A stretch of 64,000 nt of DNA, taken from NCBI RefSeq assembly GCF_016587415.1, contig NZ_BNJI01000002.1:434001-498000 (forward strand), in the 5' to 3' direction. This DNA comes from Ktedonobacter sp. SOSP1-85 (GTDB lineage Bacteria; Chloroflexota; Ktedonobacteria; Ktedonobacterales; Ktedonobacteraceae). The notes beneath the pieces were generated by a model that was not told where the DNA came from, made no database searches, and saw only the letters and a list, made by a program, of their open reading frames with translations. A program made the translations under genes and the position numbers. This document shows, one piece after another, positions 16,801-26,007 of the stretch. Numbering within the stretch: the stretch's first letter is position 1; the number at the start of each line of letters is the position of its first letter.

Positions 16801-18257
16801 ATGTCATATGTAGATGGATCTACATGCGGTTGGCACAGCACTATCAATGCCTTTCTACAAACCTCTGAACATGACTGGCTACGCAGTCTTCAACACCACC
16901 ATCTCGCTTGTATGAACGAGCAAGCCAATGCATCACAAGTGAGAGCATGGCAGAATTGCTTCAAAGTTCTTCAAACGCAGCTGGCCGCTCTCGTAAACCT
17001 TCGTAGGGATACGGCTGACTGGAATATTGTTTTTGAATATGAGTTGCCACGAGAACGTGGCCGGCGCATTGATGTTGTCATTCTAGCCCGTACCACAATT
17101 CTTGTTCTCGAATTCAAAGATTTTAGTACAATTCAACGAGCTCACATTGATCAATCTTCTGCTTATGCACGAGATTTGCAGCATTACCATGCGTATTCAC
17201 ACAATTATCGCGTCTATCCCCTCCTCGTTTTAACCCGCTCAAACACACATACTGTTAAAGATGATGATGTTTATGTCACCTCACCAACTAACCTGGTAGA
17301 CTTACTCCAATCTTTGGTAACAACTGAAAACAAGCCCTCAATCGATCCTTATAAATGGTTGGCTGCAGATTATACTCCGCTCCCATCGTTGGTAAGTGCA
17401 GCTCGTACAATCTTCCGCCACGAGCCGCTGCCTCAGATCCGGCGAGCACAAAGTGCTGGTATCCCAGAGACCATAGCGAAGCTATTGCAGATTAGTCGGC
17501 AAGCACAAATGAACAACGAGCATCACTTAGCGCTTGTCACAGGCGTTCCAGGTGCTGGGAAAACGCTGGTTGGGTTGCAATTCGTCTACGAAAATCACTT
17601 TGGCGATAGCGAAAGTAAAAGAACAGCGGTATTTTTATCTGGGAATGGGCCGCTGGTCAAAGTACTTCAGCATGCTCTCAAAAGCAGCGTTTTCGTTCAG
17701 GATGTCCACGGCTTTCTAAAACGATATGGTGGCACGCAAAAATGGTTGCCAGAAGAGCATATCTGGGTATACGACGAAGCTCAGCGCGCATGGGACGCAA
17801 AGAGGGTTCAAGAAAAACGAGGACACAGAGCCTCAGAGCCTGAAGACTTTCTCCGCTTAGCTGAAAAAATGAATTCCTGGACACTCATGATAGGGTTAAT
17901 TGGTGAAGGACAGGAAATCCATTTGGGAGAAGAAGCTGGTATTGAACAATGGAATTACGAGAACGGTACCAGGGCCAAGAAGAGAAGCGCTATGGGCTGC
18001 TAGCATCATCAAAAGCAAAGAATTTGAGTGCCTATGGCATACACAACGATTACAACTACACCAAGAACTTACGTGAAGGCCCTTGGTATAACGACTCTCC
18101 AAATTCTAACTTTTCTTGCTGTCAACTTCACGATGTAGCTACTGAGTTTGCTTGCCAAGGGCTTGAACTAGACTTTCCTATCATAGGATGGGGGAGTGAT
18201 TTAGACCGTGTTTTGGAAATGGTAAGGGAGAAGCACTGTGATAGACTGGAAGGATGA
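16801..18257 (+). pseudogene. Nuclease-helicase (DUF2075/Schlafen-like) gene, 5' part, frameshifted
   Basis: From ATG 16801 the first frame runs 400 residues. A PD-(D/E)xK-like nuclease site lies at Asp91 / Glu104-Phe-Lys106 (IDVVILARTTILVLEFKDF). Walker A GVPGAGKT is at about 246, and Walker B WVYDEAQRAWD at about 320. After GIEQWN (about 17950) the first frame becomes nonsense and stops at 18003, while the next frame carries on RERYQGQEEKRYGLLASSKA to FACQGLELDFPIIGWGSDLDRV and stops at 18257, so one frameshift occurred near 17950. The C-terminal end is found at 21846-22040. The intact protein would be a nuclease-helicase fusion, probably defensive. Confidence 0.75.
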
Positions 18258-19045
18258 GTACAAGTTATCCCAGCAGTCTTTCGGATGCGGAGTGGGCATG
18301 CCTGCAACGCCACCTGCCTCCTTTCCCCAAACGTGGCAGACCACCAATGCATTCGTTGCGAGCCATTTTTGACGCGATTTTCTATGTCCTGCGCACCGGT
18401 TGTCCGTGGCGCTATCTGCCAACGAACTTTCCGCCATGGCAAACGGTGTTCTATCATTTTCGCCGTTTGCGCCTCAAAGGCATTTGGTTTCGGCTGCTCA
18501 CGGCCCTGCGAGAAGCCGAACGCGAGCGAGTGGGCAGGAACGCACAGCCCAGTGCTGCAATCATAGATGCTCAAAGTGTCAAGACCGTCGAGGAATCCGC
18601 CGGGATCTGTGGCTTCGATGGGCATAAGTGTGTGAAAGGACGCAAGCGCCATATTCTCGTGGATGCACTTGGCCTTCTCCTGGCCGTGTACGTCACTCCT
18701 GCCGATTTGCACGATGGGAAAGGTGCCCGATGTCTGCTCGTCGGACTCGCCCCACTCCTCCCACGCCTCAAAAAAATCTGGGCCGATGCGGCGTACCGTG
18801 GGCAGGAATTGGCTGTCTGGTGCCAAGCGGAGGGTGGCTGGGATCTCGAAGTAGTCGAGCGACAGCCAGGCACGCGTGGCTTCAGTGTTCTCCCCAGACG
18901 GTGGGTAGTGGAGCGATCACTGAGTTGGATCTCCCGTAATAGAAGAATGAGTAAGGATTACGAACGAAAAGTGCAGACCAGTGAAACGCTGATCCAGGTG
19001 GCGATGATTCGACTGCTGCTTGCTCGTCTGAGGCGAAGCAGCTGA
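18254..19045 (+). CDS. IS5 family transposase
   Basis: The protein is 263 residues. The N-terminal part (LSDAEWACLQRHLPP, then RTGCPWRYLPTNFPPW) is the IS5-type DUF4096 domain, and the DDE core follows: AAIIDAQSVKT (Asp), WADAAYRG (Asp) and WVVERSLSWISRNRRMSKDYE (Glu). The frame is intact. The ATG overlaps the end of the broken nuclease-helicase frame, so this element is part of the insertion that split that gene. Terminal inverted repeats could not be assigned with confidence. Confidence 0.85.
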   Translation: MSTSYPSSLSDAEWACLQRHLPPFPKRGRPPMHSLRAIFDAIFYVLRTGCPWRYLPTNFPPWQTVFYHFRRLRLKGIWFRLLTALREAERERVGRNAQPSAAIIDAQSVKTVEESAGICGFDGHKCVKGRKRHILVDALGLLLAVYVTPADLHDGKGARCLLVGLAPLLPRLKKIWADAAYRGQELAVWCQAEGGWDLEVVERQPGTRGFSVLPRRWVVERSLSWISRNRRMSKDYERKVQTSETLIQVAMIRLLLARLRRSS

Positions 19046-19127
19046 CCTGTTTCTAAAGACATACAGCGAAAGCCACTCCTTTCCTCAATCCTTCCCTGTA
19101 AATCCCAGGATGAAACTGGTGGCTTTC

Positions 19128-19189
19128 ACAACAATTATCCTGGTAGGCAAGCTACTTATTGAGATCTTGCCCACTGGGATAATTGTTGT
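19128..19189. repeat. Inverted repeat downstream of the IS5 transposase
   Basis: ACAACAATTATCC (19128-19140) and GGATAATTGTTGT (19177-19189) are perfect inverted copies; the inner GGCAAG / CTTGCC also pair. A second stem, GAAAGCCAC / GTGGCTTTC, lies just upstream (about 19069-19126). Probably a terminator or an element end. The rest of 19046-19313 holds no gene. Confidence 0.55.
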
Positions 19190-19313
19190 ATTTTCGCCAG
19201 AATAACTCGATCATAAAGCAATTTGTTCTATTCACTTTTAGACCGGTACCCTTACCAGGGAACGTTGCCTGTTGTGTGAGGCAGACGATGCCATATCGGA
19301 CAGGCATGGTGGC

Positions 19314-20261
19314 TCAGCGGTCAGAGCGTGTGAGGACCTCTTCCCGCAACCGTTGAACGTCGCGCATCGGGGGGGCACCGAAGAGGTTTTTGTACTCACG
19401 ATTGAAGTGGGAGGCGTCCTGGTAGCCCACACGATAGGCTGCGCTGGCCGCGTCGAGGTCTTCACTCAGCATCAGACGTCGTGCTTCCTGGAGTCGCAAC
19501 TGTTTCTGGAATTGCAGAGGGCTCAACGTTGTGACGGCTTTGAAGTGGTGGTGGAACGCTGAGACGCTCATACCCAGTTCGTGCGCGAGAGTCTCAATAC
19601 GCAGTGGCTGGTCGAAGTTTTGATGGAGGAGCGCAACTGCTCTGCTAATATGGGTGGTATGGCCCTCCTGGATCGCCAGGTGCCGGAGCCTGCTCCCCTG
19701 TTCTCCCTTTAGAAGCCGATACATAATTTCCCGTGTGATCAGTGGCTGAAGAACTGGCGCTTCGTCAGGGGTATCCAGGAGCCTGACAAGCCGAACGATG
19801 GCATCCAGCAGATGGACATCCAATAGGTTGACATCAATGGCCCTCGTATGGGCAGTGCCGGGAGGCAAGGTGTAACTCGCCTCAAGCATCACTGCACTGA
19901 CAAGGGCGGGGTCCAGTTTCAGGCGAAGACCGAGGTAGGGCCGCTCCTTTGAGGCTTCCAGAACCTGAGAGACATTGGGCATCTCGACGGTGATAAGCAG
20001 GTAATGCATGGGATTGTACTGGTAGCGGCTCTCACCAAAAAGCACTTCTTTGTTTCCCTGAGCAGTGACACACAAGGATGGCTCAAGGACACTGTGATGC
20101 GACTTGAAAGGGGCTGAGGAGCGGGACAGATGCAACCCCTGGAGCGGCTGGCTGGTCCCATCGAAACTCATGGCCTGCCCAATTCGCTCGCTCAGTTCTT
20201 CACGATTGGCTGCGAGCCTCTTCGTTTCGCGCTCTGCTGGCTTGTGGATCATGACACTCAT
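19314..20261 (-). CDS. AraC family transcriptional regulator
   Basis: The protein is 315 residues from ATG behind GAGGAGAGG. The N-terminal part (about 25-180) matches the AraC_N sensor domain (EPSLCVTAQGNKEVLFGE). The C-terminal part (about 205-300) carries the two HTH units: LRIETLAHELGMSVSAFHHHFK and DAASAAYRVGYQDASHFNREYKNLFG. It is divergent from the aldo/keto reductase gene at 20517, with 255 bases between them for a shared control region. The usual pairing of this AraC subfamily with a short-chain or aldo/keto reductase suggests it controls that enzyme. Confidence 0.85.
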   Translation of the reverse strand: MSVMIHKPAERETKRLAANREELSERIGQAMSFDGTSQPLQGLHLSRSSAPFKSHHSVLEPSLCVTAQGNKEVLFGESRYQYNPMHYLLITVEMPNVSQVLEASKERPYLGLRLKLDPALVSAVMLEASYTLPPGTAHTRAIDVNLLDVHLLDAIVRLVRLLDTPDEAPVLQPLITREIMYRLLKGEQGSRLRHLAIQEGHTTHISRAVALLHQNFDQPLRIETLAHELGMSVSAFHHHFKAVTTLSPLQFQKQLRLQEARRLMLSEDLDAASAAYRVGYQDASHFNREYKNLFGAPPMRDVQRLREEVLTRSDR

Positions 20262-20516
20262 CGAAACCTCTCCTCTGGTTTATCGCTGGCAGGTCTGGAA
20301 GACGTGCAGAATCAGACAATCATTGGCGAGAATCATTCTATCACCTGGTGCGAAGGTGCGTCTATAATGACTACCAGGGGAGCAGGAGGCGACACCGAAC
20401 AGCTCTGGACAGTCTCCGAAGAGCGATGGAGAAGGACTGAGAGATATGGAATTGAAAGAGGCTCTTCCATTCTCAGCGTTCTACGCTGGCTATCCAACAA
20501 TCCAAAGGAGAGAGAT

Positions 20517-21485
20517 ATGGAATACAAACGGCTAGGCAATTCAGGGTTGAAAGTTTCACGGATCATTTTGGGCTGTATGGGTTTTGGGGACTCATCACTT
20601 GACACGTATAACGCGAATAAGTGGGCGCTCGGGATCGACGAGGCTCGGCCCATTCTTAAGCAAGCTCTGGAAGCGGGGATTACGACGTTTGATACGGCTA
20701 ATTCTTATTCGCTCGGTGCCAGTGAGGAGATTATTGGCAAAGTCCTCTTTGAACTGGCCAGACGCGACGACGTGATTCTTGCGACCAAGGTCTTTTTCCC
20801 GATGGGGCCGGGTCCCAAAGATACTGGACTCTCCCGGGCCGCTCTCTTTGCGCAAGTCGAGCAGAGTTTGAAGCGGCTCAAGACGGACTATATCGACCTG
20901 TATCAGATTCATCGCTACGACCCCGATACTCCGATAGAAGAAACGTTGGAAGCCTTGCACGATCTGGTGAAGAGCGGCAAAGTGCGCTATATCGGTGCCA
21001 GCAGCATGCCTGCCTGGCAGTTTGTTCAAGCACAGTATGTGGCTGATTTGCATGGCTGGACCCGCTTTGTCTCGATGCAAGACCATTACAACTTGCTCAT
21101 GCGCGAAGAAGAACGGGAAATGTTGCCGTTCTGTCTCAACCAGGGGATTGGGGTGGTTCCGTGGAGTCCGTTAGCGCGAGGCCTATTAACTCACGAATGG
21201 AATGCGCAAACCAAACGTAGTGCAACCGACCAGTTTACGAAAGCCCTTTACTCCAAGACGGAGGAAGCCAACCAGCAGATCGTCGAGACCGTGAGAACTA
21301 TTGCCCAAGAACGCCAGGTTCCCATGGCGCAAATCGCTCTGGCATGGCTGCTGCATAAGGAGGCGGTGACTGCGCCTATTGTTGGCGCGACCAAACCACA
21401 ACATCTAACGGACGCTGTCGCGGCAGTCGATCTCAAACTGAGCGACGAAGAAATACGACGGCTCGAAGCACCTTATATCCTCTAG
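20517..21485 (+). CDS. Aldo/keto reductase
   Basis: The protein is 322 residues from ATG 20517 with AAAGGAGAG upstream; the frame is open far upstream (to 20130), but that part overlaps the divergent regulator. The full catalytic tetrad is present: Asp and Tyr in TTFDTANSYSLG, Lys in LATKVFFP, His in LYQIHRYDP. The cofactor end IVGATKPQHL is also present. It resembles the YajO/1-deoxyxylulose-5-P-synthase-like group. NADPH-dependent carbonyl reduction is expected; the substrate is unknown. With its divergent AraC regulator it forms a cargo unit sitting inside the split helicase gene. Confidence 0.85.
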   Translation: MEYKRLGNSGLKVSRIILGCMGFGDSSLDTYNANKWALGIDEARPILKQALEAGITTFDTANSYSLGASEEIIGKVLFELARRDDVILATKVFFPMGPGPKDTGLSRAALFAQVEQSLKRLKTDYIDLYQIHRYDPDTPIEETLEALHDLVKSGKVRYIGASSMPAWQFVQAQYVADLHGWTRFVSMQDHYNLLMREEEREMLPFCLNQGIGVVPWSPLARGLLTHEWNAQTKRSATDQFTKALYSKTEEANQQIVETVRTIAQERQVPMAQIALAWLLHKEAVTAPIVGATKPQHLTDAVAAVDLKLSDEEIRRLEAPYIL

Positions 21486-21845
21486 ATTCCTGTGGGTCGC
21501 TACCTACGCTCGGGCGTCCGAACATGGCTGGCCAAATAGGAAGGTGTGTCACGCCCTTTGCCGTGCATCTCAAAGGAATACCGTGAGCCCCCGCTTGTCA
21601 ACACACGAGTGGGGGGACTCATTTAAAACCCATACATACAGAGATTCACACGAAGATCGCTCTCAAGAGGCCCTCCCCATCAGGCGCGTCTCCTCAAGTC
21701 AACAAACAAACGGAAGTCGATACGGATCTGCTTTTCCCATCTCTCATCAGGTCGGCAAAAGGTTCACGATCTCACAGGCTCCTCGAGGAGGTTTTTCTTC
21801 TTCATATTCAGATAGCCCTTTTGCGCATTCCAAAACACGCTCTTA
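21486..21845. other. Right-hand junction region of the insertion, no gene
   Basis: No supported gene. An imperfect inverted repeat lies at about 21580-21622 (GAGCCCCC with GGGGGGACTC). The region should contain the right boundary of the DNA inserted into the nuclease-helicase gene. Confidence 0.35.
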
Positions 21846-22040
21846 TTGTGGAAAAATAGCAAGTGGGTGAGTCCTCCCCAAACTCGATCACAAGCGAGGG
21901 ATCCACATCAACTTCGAATCAATAGTTATAGAGTTTTATTATCCCGAGGACGGGATGGTTTTATTGTTTTTGTGCCACAAGAACCTCTGATGGATACGAC
22001 ATATCAAGTACTTATATCAGCTGGGCTTAACCAGCTATAG
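21846..22040 (+). pseudogene. C-terminal fragment of the split nuclease-helicase
   Basis: The frame reads QARDPHQLRINSYRVLLSRG and then RDGFIVFVPQEPLMDTTYQV, ending in a stop at 22038-22040. DPxQLRLNSYRVLLTRGRDG is the conserved last helicase motif of DUF2075/Schlafen-like NTPases, precisely the part missing from the gene that starts at 16801. No start codon with a ribosome binding site belongs to it. It is therefore the displaced 3' end, separated by about 3.6 kb of IS5 and araC/aldo-keto reductase DNA. Confidence 0.8.
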
Positions 22041-22423
22041 CGTCGTTAATACCGTTTCGACATCGAGCATTTCTTGATTACGCTTCACTAAGAGATGTTC
22101 GCCATCTGATCCAACGCTATTTCAAGTTTTTACAATCATGAGCTACCTCATCATGCTCTGAACCATCAGACATATGGAAAAATCTTGGGCTCACCCGCCA
22201 TCTTGATGATAAGACTGGAAAGTATGAGCAACCGGGCAAACAAACCCCGAAAAGCTGCGTTCAACGAAGCAGAGGTCAGCCACAGTGAGGTTCATGCGGT
22301 ATGTTTTAATACGCTTTGCCGCTCAGATATTCCCCTCAACATCAAAATGGCGGGTGAGCCTTATTTACCAGCTGGCTCAGGCCTTAAAAACATGCGCTTA
22401 AGTGATATTTGTCGATGTGGAGC
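22041..22423. other. Intergenic stretch, no gene supported
   Basis: An open frame from 22185 exists here but shows no domain, no ribosome binding site, and runs through the terminator at 22424 and over the zinc-finger gene. Nothing else was seen. Confidence 0.4.
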
Positions 22424-22465
22424 AAAAAGCATCGAGGTTGACCAGCACCAACCTCGATGCTTTTT
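22424..22465 (-). terminator. Bidirectional intrinsic terminator
   Basis: Seventeen-base perfect arms (22424-22440 and 22449-22465) start AAAAAGCATCG and end CGATGCTTTTT, giving T-runs on both strands. It serves the minus-strand gene at 22519-22728. Confidence 0.85.
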
Positions 22466-22518
22466 GTTTTTTGCTGCTGGTGAGTTTAGGATTCGATGGC
22501 CAGGGGCTTTTCTTCACG

Positions 22519-22728
22519 CTAGTCTTCAAGCACCGCCTTGTGCTGCGCGTGTTTTGCCTGGTGTCCAAGCGCTTCCTCTTCGCTTCTTGTTCGGAAGTCG
22601 CATCCTGGGGCACTGCACTTCCACCAGCCTTTGTCGAGCAGATTAAATACCAACACAACCAACAGGATAACCAGGAGTATGGGCAAGGTCGATACTGCAA
22701 AGGCGTTCGGGTTGTTTAGTGGGTCCAT
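22519..22728 (-). CDS. Small membrane protein with a C2H2-like zinc finger
   Basis: The protein is 69 residues from ATG behind AAGGAGAGAGAAGAGG. Residues 13-33 form one transmembrane helix (TLPILLVILLVVLVFNLL). The short cytoplasmic or external tail has C-x4-C then 13 residues to H-x3-H (CSAPGC, then GHQAKHAQH), a classical C2H2 finger spacing, rare in bacteria. Function unknown. It is a single gene with its own terminator. Confidence 0.7.
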   Translation of the reverse strand: MDPLNNPNAFAVSTLPILLVILLVVLVFNLLDKGWWKCSAPGCDFRTRSEEEALGHQAKHAQHKAVLED

Positions 22729-23104
22729 TCCTCTTCTCTCTCCTTATCCCTGAAAAAACAAAAGCGAATTCGAGCATGCACATTTACAATTGTACTCGAG
22801 TTTACAAGAGACAAGCGGCATTATGTTGCGATCCGATTTTCGAGCTGTGACAAGGTGATATAGTGACACCAAATTTGACACCAACGACACAGAACACAAG
22901 AGAATTCCACGTAACACAAGAAGACACAAATGCGAGACTAGAAGATAGAATCCTACCTGTAATATACGAAAATGCTCCTGACTATGGTGTGGTTGGACGG
23001 TGAATTTCCGCCTCTTTTTGGCAAATAAGACAGAAGGTGTCATTTTGGCAGGCTATACTGCTTATTACGACCTTGGAACGGATTAGTCTGAAAGGAGTCG
23101 GTTT
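22729..23104. other. Intergenic region between divergent genes
   Basis: No gene supported. It is AT-rich and should hold the promoters of the zinc-finger gene (minus) and the oxidoreductase gene (plus). A GTGACACCAAATTTGACACC direct repeat (GACACCAA twice, about 22864-22885) may be a regulator site. Confidence 0.35.
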
Positions 23105-23965
23105 ATGCGGTATGGTCTTTCGCTCCCAAATGGTGGCGTATGCGGGGATGCACGGGTGCTGGCAGAGTTGGGATGCTTGGCGGAAGAGGCAGGCTGGGAT
23201 GGAGTGTTCGTCGAGGATTATATTGTGCATCAGAGCGATGGAGCGGTGCCAACTTGTGATCCCTGGATCGCGATGGCAGCGATGGCCATCGGCACGAAAC
23301 ATATACGCCTGGGAACGTCAGTGACGCCATTAAGCAGGAGGCGGCCATGGAAGGTGGCACGCGAGGCGCTGGCACTGGATCAACTGTCAAATGGACGCTT
23401 TATTCTAGGGGTAGGTTCAGGCGACGCGGGGGAGGCCGGTTTTACTCGGGTCAATGAAGTGAGCAATGCAAAAGAGCGCGCGAAGATGCTGGACGAGGCG
23501 CTGGATGTCATCGTAGGGTTGTGGAGCGGCAAACCATTCAGCTATGAGGGGCAATATTACCAGGTGCGGGAGATGACCTTCCTGCCAACTTCGGTGCAGA
23601 AACCACGCATCCCCATCCTGGTCGGAGGAGGCTGGCCACTAAAGGGGCCATCGCTCCGGGCGGCACGCTATGAGGGATGCTGCCTCTACAAACAACATGA
23701 GCCGGGAGATGACAGCGATTGGGCGCCCGATGAGGTGCGTACACTCAAGGAGTTTATCGAGAGCCATCGCAGCGAAGAGCAGAGAGGCAAGCCCTATGAA
23801 ATCAAGCTGGGAGGACGCAGTCGTTCAGCAGACTGGGAACAGGATCGCACCCTGATGAAGTCGCTGGCTGAGGCGGGAGTCACCTGGTGGGTAGAGTACA
23901 TACCCGCTGGCGACCTGGAGACGATGCGCGAGGGTGTATTACGTGGGCCGTTGCGGGTTGGGTAG
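23105..23965 (+). CDS. LLM-class (luciferase-like) F420/flavin-dependent oxidoreductase
   Basis: The protein is 286 residues from ATG with AAAGGAG. Family marks are MRYGLSLPNGG at the start, EEAGWDGVFVEDYIV (about 27-41), HIRLGTSVTPLSRRRPW (about 63-79), LDQLSNGRFILGVGSGD (about 88-105) and the (beta/alpha)8 order of bacterial luciferase-like monooxygenases. It probably uses F420 or FMN; the substrate is unknown. A perfect 32-bp inverted repeat follows directly after the stop and separates it from the convergent P450 gene. Confidence 0.82.
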   Translation: MRYGLSLPNGGVCGDARVLAELGCLAEEAGWDGVFVEDYIVHQSDGAVPTCDPWIAMAAMAIGTKHIRLGTSVTPLSRRRPWKVAREALALDQLSNGRFILGVGSGDAGEAGFTRVNEVSNAKERAKMLDEALDVIVGLWSGKPFSYEGQYYQVREMTFLPTSVQKPRIPILVGGGWPLKGPSLRAARYEGCCLYKQHEPGDDSDWAPDEVRTLKEFIESHRSEEQRGKPYEIKLGGRSRSADWEQDRTLMKSLAEAGVTWWVEYIPAGDLETMREGVLRGPLRVG

Positions 23966-23970
23966 GCACA

Positions 23971-24049
23971 ACGCTGCATAAGCACGCGTCTACATATCAT
24001 GGTACGAGCATATCGCGCCATGATATGTAGACGCGTGCTTATGCAGCGT
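23971..24049. repeat. Perfect 32-bp inverted repeat (family C) between convergent genes
   Basis: Arms 23971-24002 and 24018-24049 pair perfectly around 15 bases. It starts 6 bases after the oxidoreductase stop and ends 20 bases before the P450 stop. The word ACGCGTCTACATAT is shared with the repeat at 33344. There is no T-run; it could act as a two-way terminator or be a MITE-like element. Confidence 0.8.
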
Positions 24050-24068
24050 CGCTCAGGCTCCCTCCGTC

Positions 24069-25292
24069 CTAGAACGTGACTGGCAGGGCCGCGAGGGCGC
24101 GCAGAGAACCAGCATCCTTGTAGGCGACCTGCTCTGGGGACACTGCCAGGCGCAGGTTGGGTAGGCGACGGAGCAGGGTTCCAAGGGCGACCTGGCCCTC
24201 CAGGCGGGCGAGGGGTGCGCCCAGGCAGAAGTGAAGGCCTTTGCCAAAGGCCAGGTGCTGGTTCTCCTGGCGCAGGATATTCAAGACTTCGGGGTCCGCG
24301 AATTCCTGGGGATCGATGTTGGCCCCCAGCAGGGCGCAGCGCACCATCTCGCCTCGACGGATTACCTGGTCATGCAACACGATGTCTTCTAAGGCCCAGC
24401 GCGGAGCGGTAAGACTTACGGGAGTGGTATAGCGTAAAAGCTCCTCGATGGCTGAGGGAAGCAAGCCAGGATCGCTTCGCAGAAGCTCTAGCTGGTCCGT
24501 ATGCTCTAAGAGGGCCAGCGTACCATTGCCAAGCAGGTTCACCGTTGTCTCGTGTCCAGCCGTAAGCAGCAGAAAGATCATGGAGATAAGCTCATTCTCG
24601 CTCAGCTTATCGCCCTGCTCTTCGACGCGCACCAGATCGCTTGTCAAACTGTTGTCTGGATGTTTTCGCTTTGTAGCTATCAGTGCTTTGACATAGTTGA
24701 TGAATTCTGCCTCGGCGGCCCGGCCTGCGGCCTGTTTCTCGGACGAAAGCGCGGCACCCTGGCTCTGCACGATGGTCTGGGTCCAGGTCCGAAACTGCTG
24801 GCGGTCTTCCGATGGGACGCCCAGCATTTCCGAGATAACGATAATGGGCAGTGGAAAGGCAAAGTTGGCGACCAGGTCCATCTCTCCCTGCTCCTGAACG
24901 GCGTCGAGCAGGTCATCCGCGATCTGCTGGATACGTGGGCGCAACTGCTCGATCATGCGCGGGGTAAAGGCTTTGGAGACCAGGGTGCGCAGGCGGCTAT
25001 GGTCTGGAAGGTCCGTGTTGAGCAGGTGCCGCATGCCAGCGAGAGGCACATAGCGCTCAGCGCTTCCTCCACCGGGACTCTGCTCATACCCTGGGGGTAG
25101 AAGCTTCTGCATGTCTATGGTCAGGCGCGGATCTTTCAAAAGCGTGATGATGTCCTCATAGGTAGTCGCCAGCCACATATCCTGCCCCATCCAGTTCCAG
25201 CGGGCGAGGGGTCCCTGCTCGCGTAGACGCGCATAGGCCGGATAGGGATTATGTTTTTGCGCGAAAACGTCCTGTAATGTGATTTCTGTCAT
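24069..25292 (-). CDS. Cytochrome P450 (CYP107-like)
   Basis: The protein is 407 residues, the usual length of soluble bacterial P450s. It has the I-helix AGHETTVNLLGNG (about 243-255), the ExxR in EELLRYTTPV (about 283), and the heme-binding FGKGLHFCLGAPLARLE with the Cys ligand (about residue 353). It would hydroxylate a small substrate with electrons from a ferredoxin system not seen nearby. Its ATG overlaps the TGA of the TetR gene (ATGA at 25289-25292), so the two are translationally coupled and controlled together. Confidence 0.9.
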   Translation of the reverse strand: MTEITLQDVFAQKHNPYPAYARLREQGPLARWNWMGQDMWLATTYEDIITLLKDPRLTIDMQKLLPPGYEQSPGGGSAERYVPLAGMRHLLNTDLPDHSRLRTLVSKAFTPRMIEQLRPRIQQIADDLLDAVQEQGEMDLVANFAFPLPIIVISEMLGVPSEDRQQFRTWTQTIVQSQGAALSSEKQAAGRAAEAEFINYVKALIATKRKHPDNSLTSDLVRVEEQGDKLSENELISMIFLLLTAGHETTVNLLGNGTLALLEHTDQLELLRSDPGLLPSAIEELLRYTTPVSLTAPRWALEDIVLHDQVIRRGEMVRCALLGANIDPQEFADPEVLNILRQENQHLAFGKGLHFCLGAPLARLEGQVALGTLLRRLPNLRLAVSPEQVAYKDAGSLRALAALPVTF

Positions 25293-25984
25293 CTTGATTC
25301 CATTCCTTTCTCGGGCCGCGACTCTGTGGGATCGGCCATCATACCAGCGACCACAAAAGCTACGATATACTCGCGAGCGCGTTCCAGGCCCGCGCGAGAT
25401 GAGAGGTCCTCTCCTGGTAACAGCGTCTTATATAAAGGTAGGGAGGCGAGATAGGTCAGGCATAGCTGCGTGATTGTCGACAACTGGATCGCGGGCAGAT
25501 AGTCTGACCTGAGCAGTCCCGCGCTGCGCGCCTTATGAAAGAGGCGCTCAAACTGGTCAAGATCTTCATTAGGGAATTGTGAGGCAATCTGGGTATAGAT
25601 CTGCCAGCCCTCAGCCATCTCCCAGGTCATGATACGCACAAAGCGTGGATGCTCAAGCAGGTAATCGAAAAGAGTGTAGAGCATCGATTCAAGGAAGGAC
25701 TTGAACTGCTGAGCCTGGAGAGCGAGGGTTTCGTCCACCAGCAAAGGCGCGAAGACGCGAGCCAGGAGGATATTCGATTCCTGGTCGGCCCGCTTAAGCA
25801 CCTCGGTATAGAGGCCAAGCTTATCGCCAAAGTAGCGAAAGATCAGCTTCTTATCATAGCCCGAGGCATGGGCAATTACGTCAACGCGCGCACCATCAAA
25901 GCCATGTTCCGCGAAGACGCTCTCCGCCGCCGCCAGAATAGCCTCGCGGCTGGCCTCTCCCCGTCTCTTTCCAGCTTCAGTCAT
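25289..25984 (-). CDS. TetR family regulator of the P450 operon
   Basis: The protein is 231 residues from ATG with GAGGAGAG. The N-terminal TetR HTH lies at about 10-58 (AILAAAESVFAEHGFDGARVDVIAHASGYDKKLIFRYFGDK in outline); the rest is the helical ligand domain. It is the first gene of a TetR-P450 operon. Two adjacent 16-bp palindromes lie 24 bases before the start, the expected operator of an autorepressor. The ligand is likely a substrate of the P450. Confidence 0.87.
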   Translation of the reverse strand: MTEAGKRRGEASREAILAAAESVFAEHGFDGARVDVIAHASGYDKKLIFRYFGDKLGLYTEVLKRADQESNILLARVFAPLLVDETLALQAQQFKSFLESMLYTLFDYLLEHPRFVRIMTWEMAEGWQIYTQIASQFPNEDLDQFERLFHKARSAGLLRSDYLPAIQLSTITQLCLTYLASLPLYKTLLPGEDLSSRAGLERAREYIVAFVVAGMMADPTESRPEKGMESR

Positions 25985-26007
25985 GCTAGATCTCTCCTCG
26001 TAAAAAT

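Noticed and set aside
21544..21870. Open frame of 108 codons between the aldo/keto reductase and the helicase fragment
   Set aside because: Low-complexity translation without family traits, located in the junction region.
22185..22646. Open frame of 153 codons on the plus strand
   Set aside because: No domain or ribosome binding site; it runs through a clear terminator and over the better supported zinc-finger gene on the other strand.
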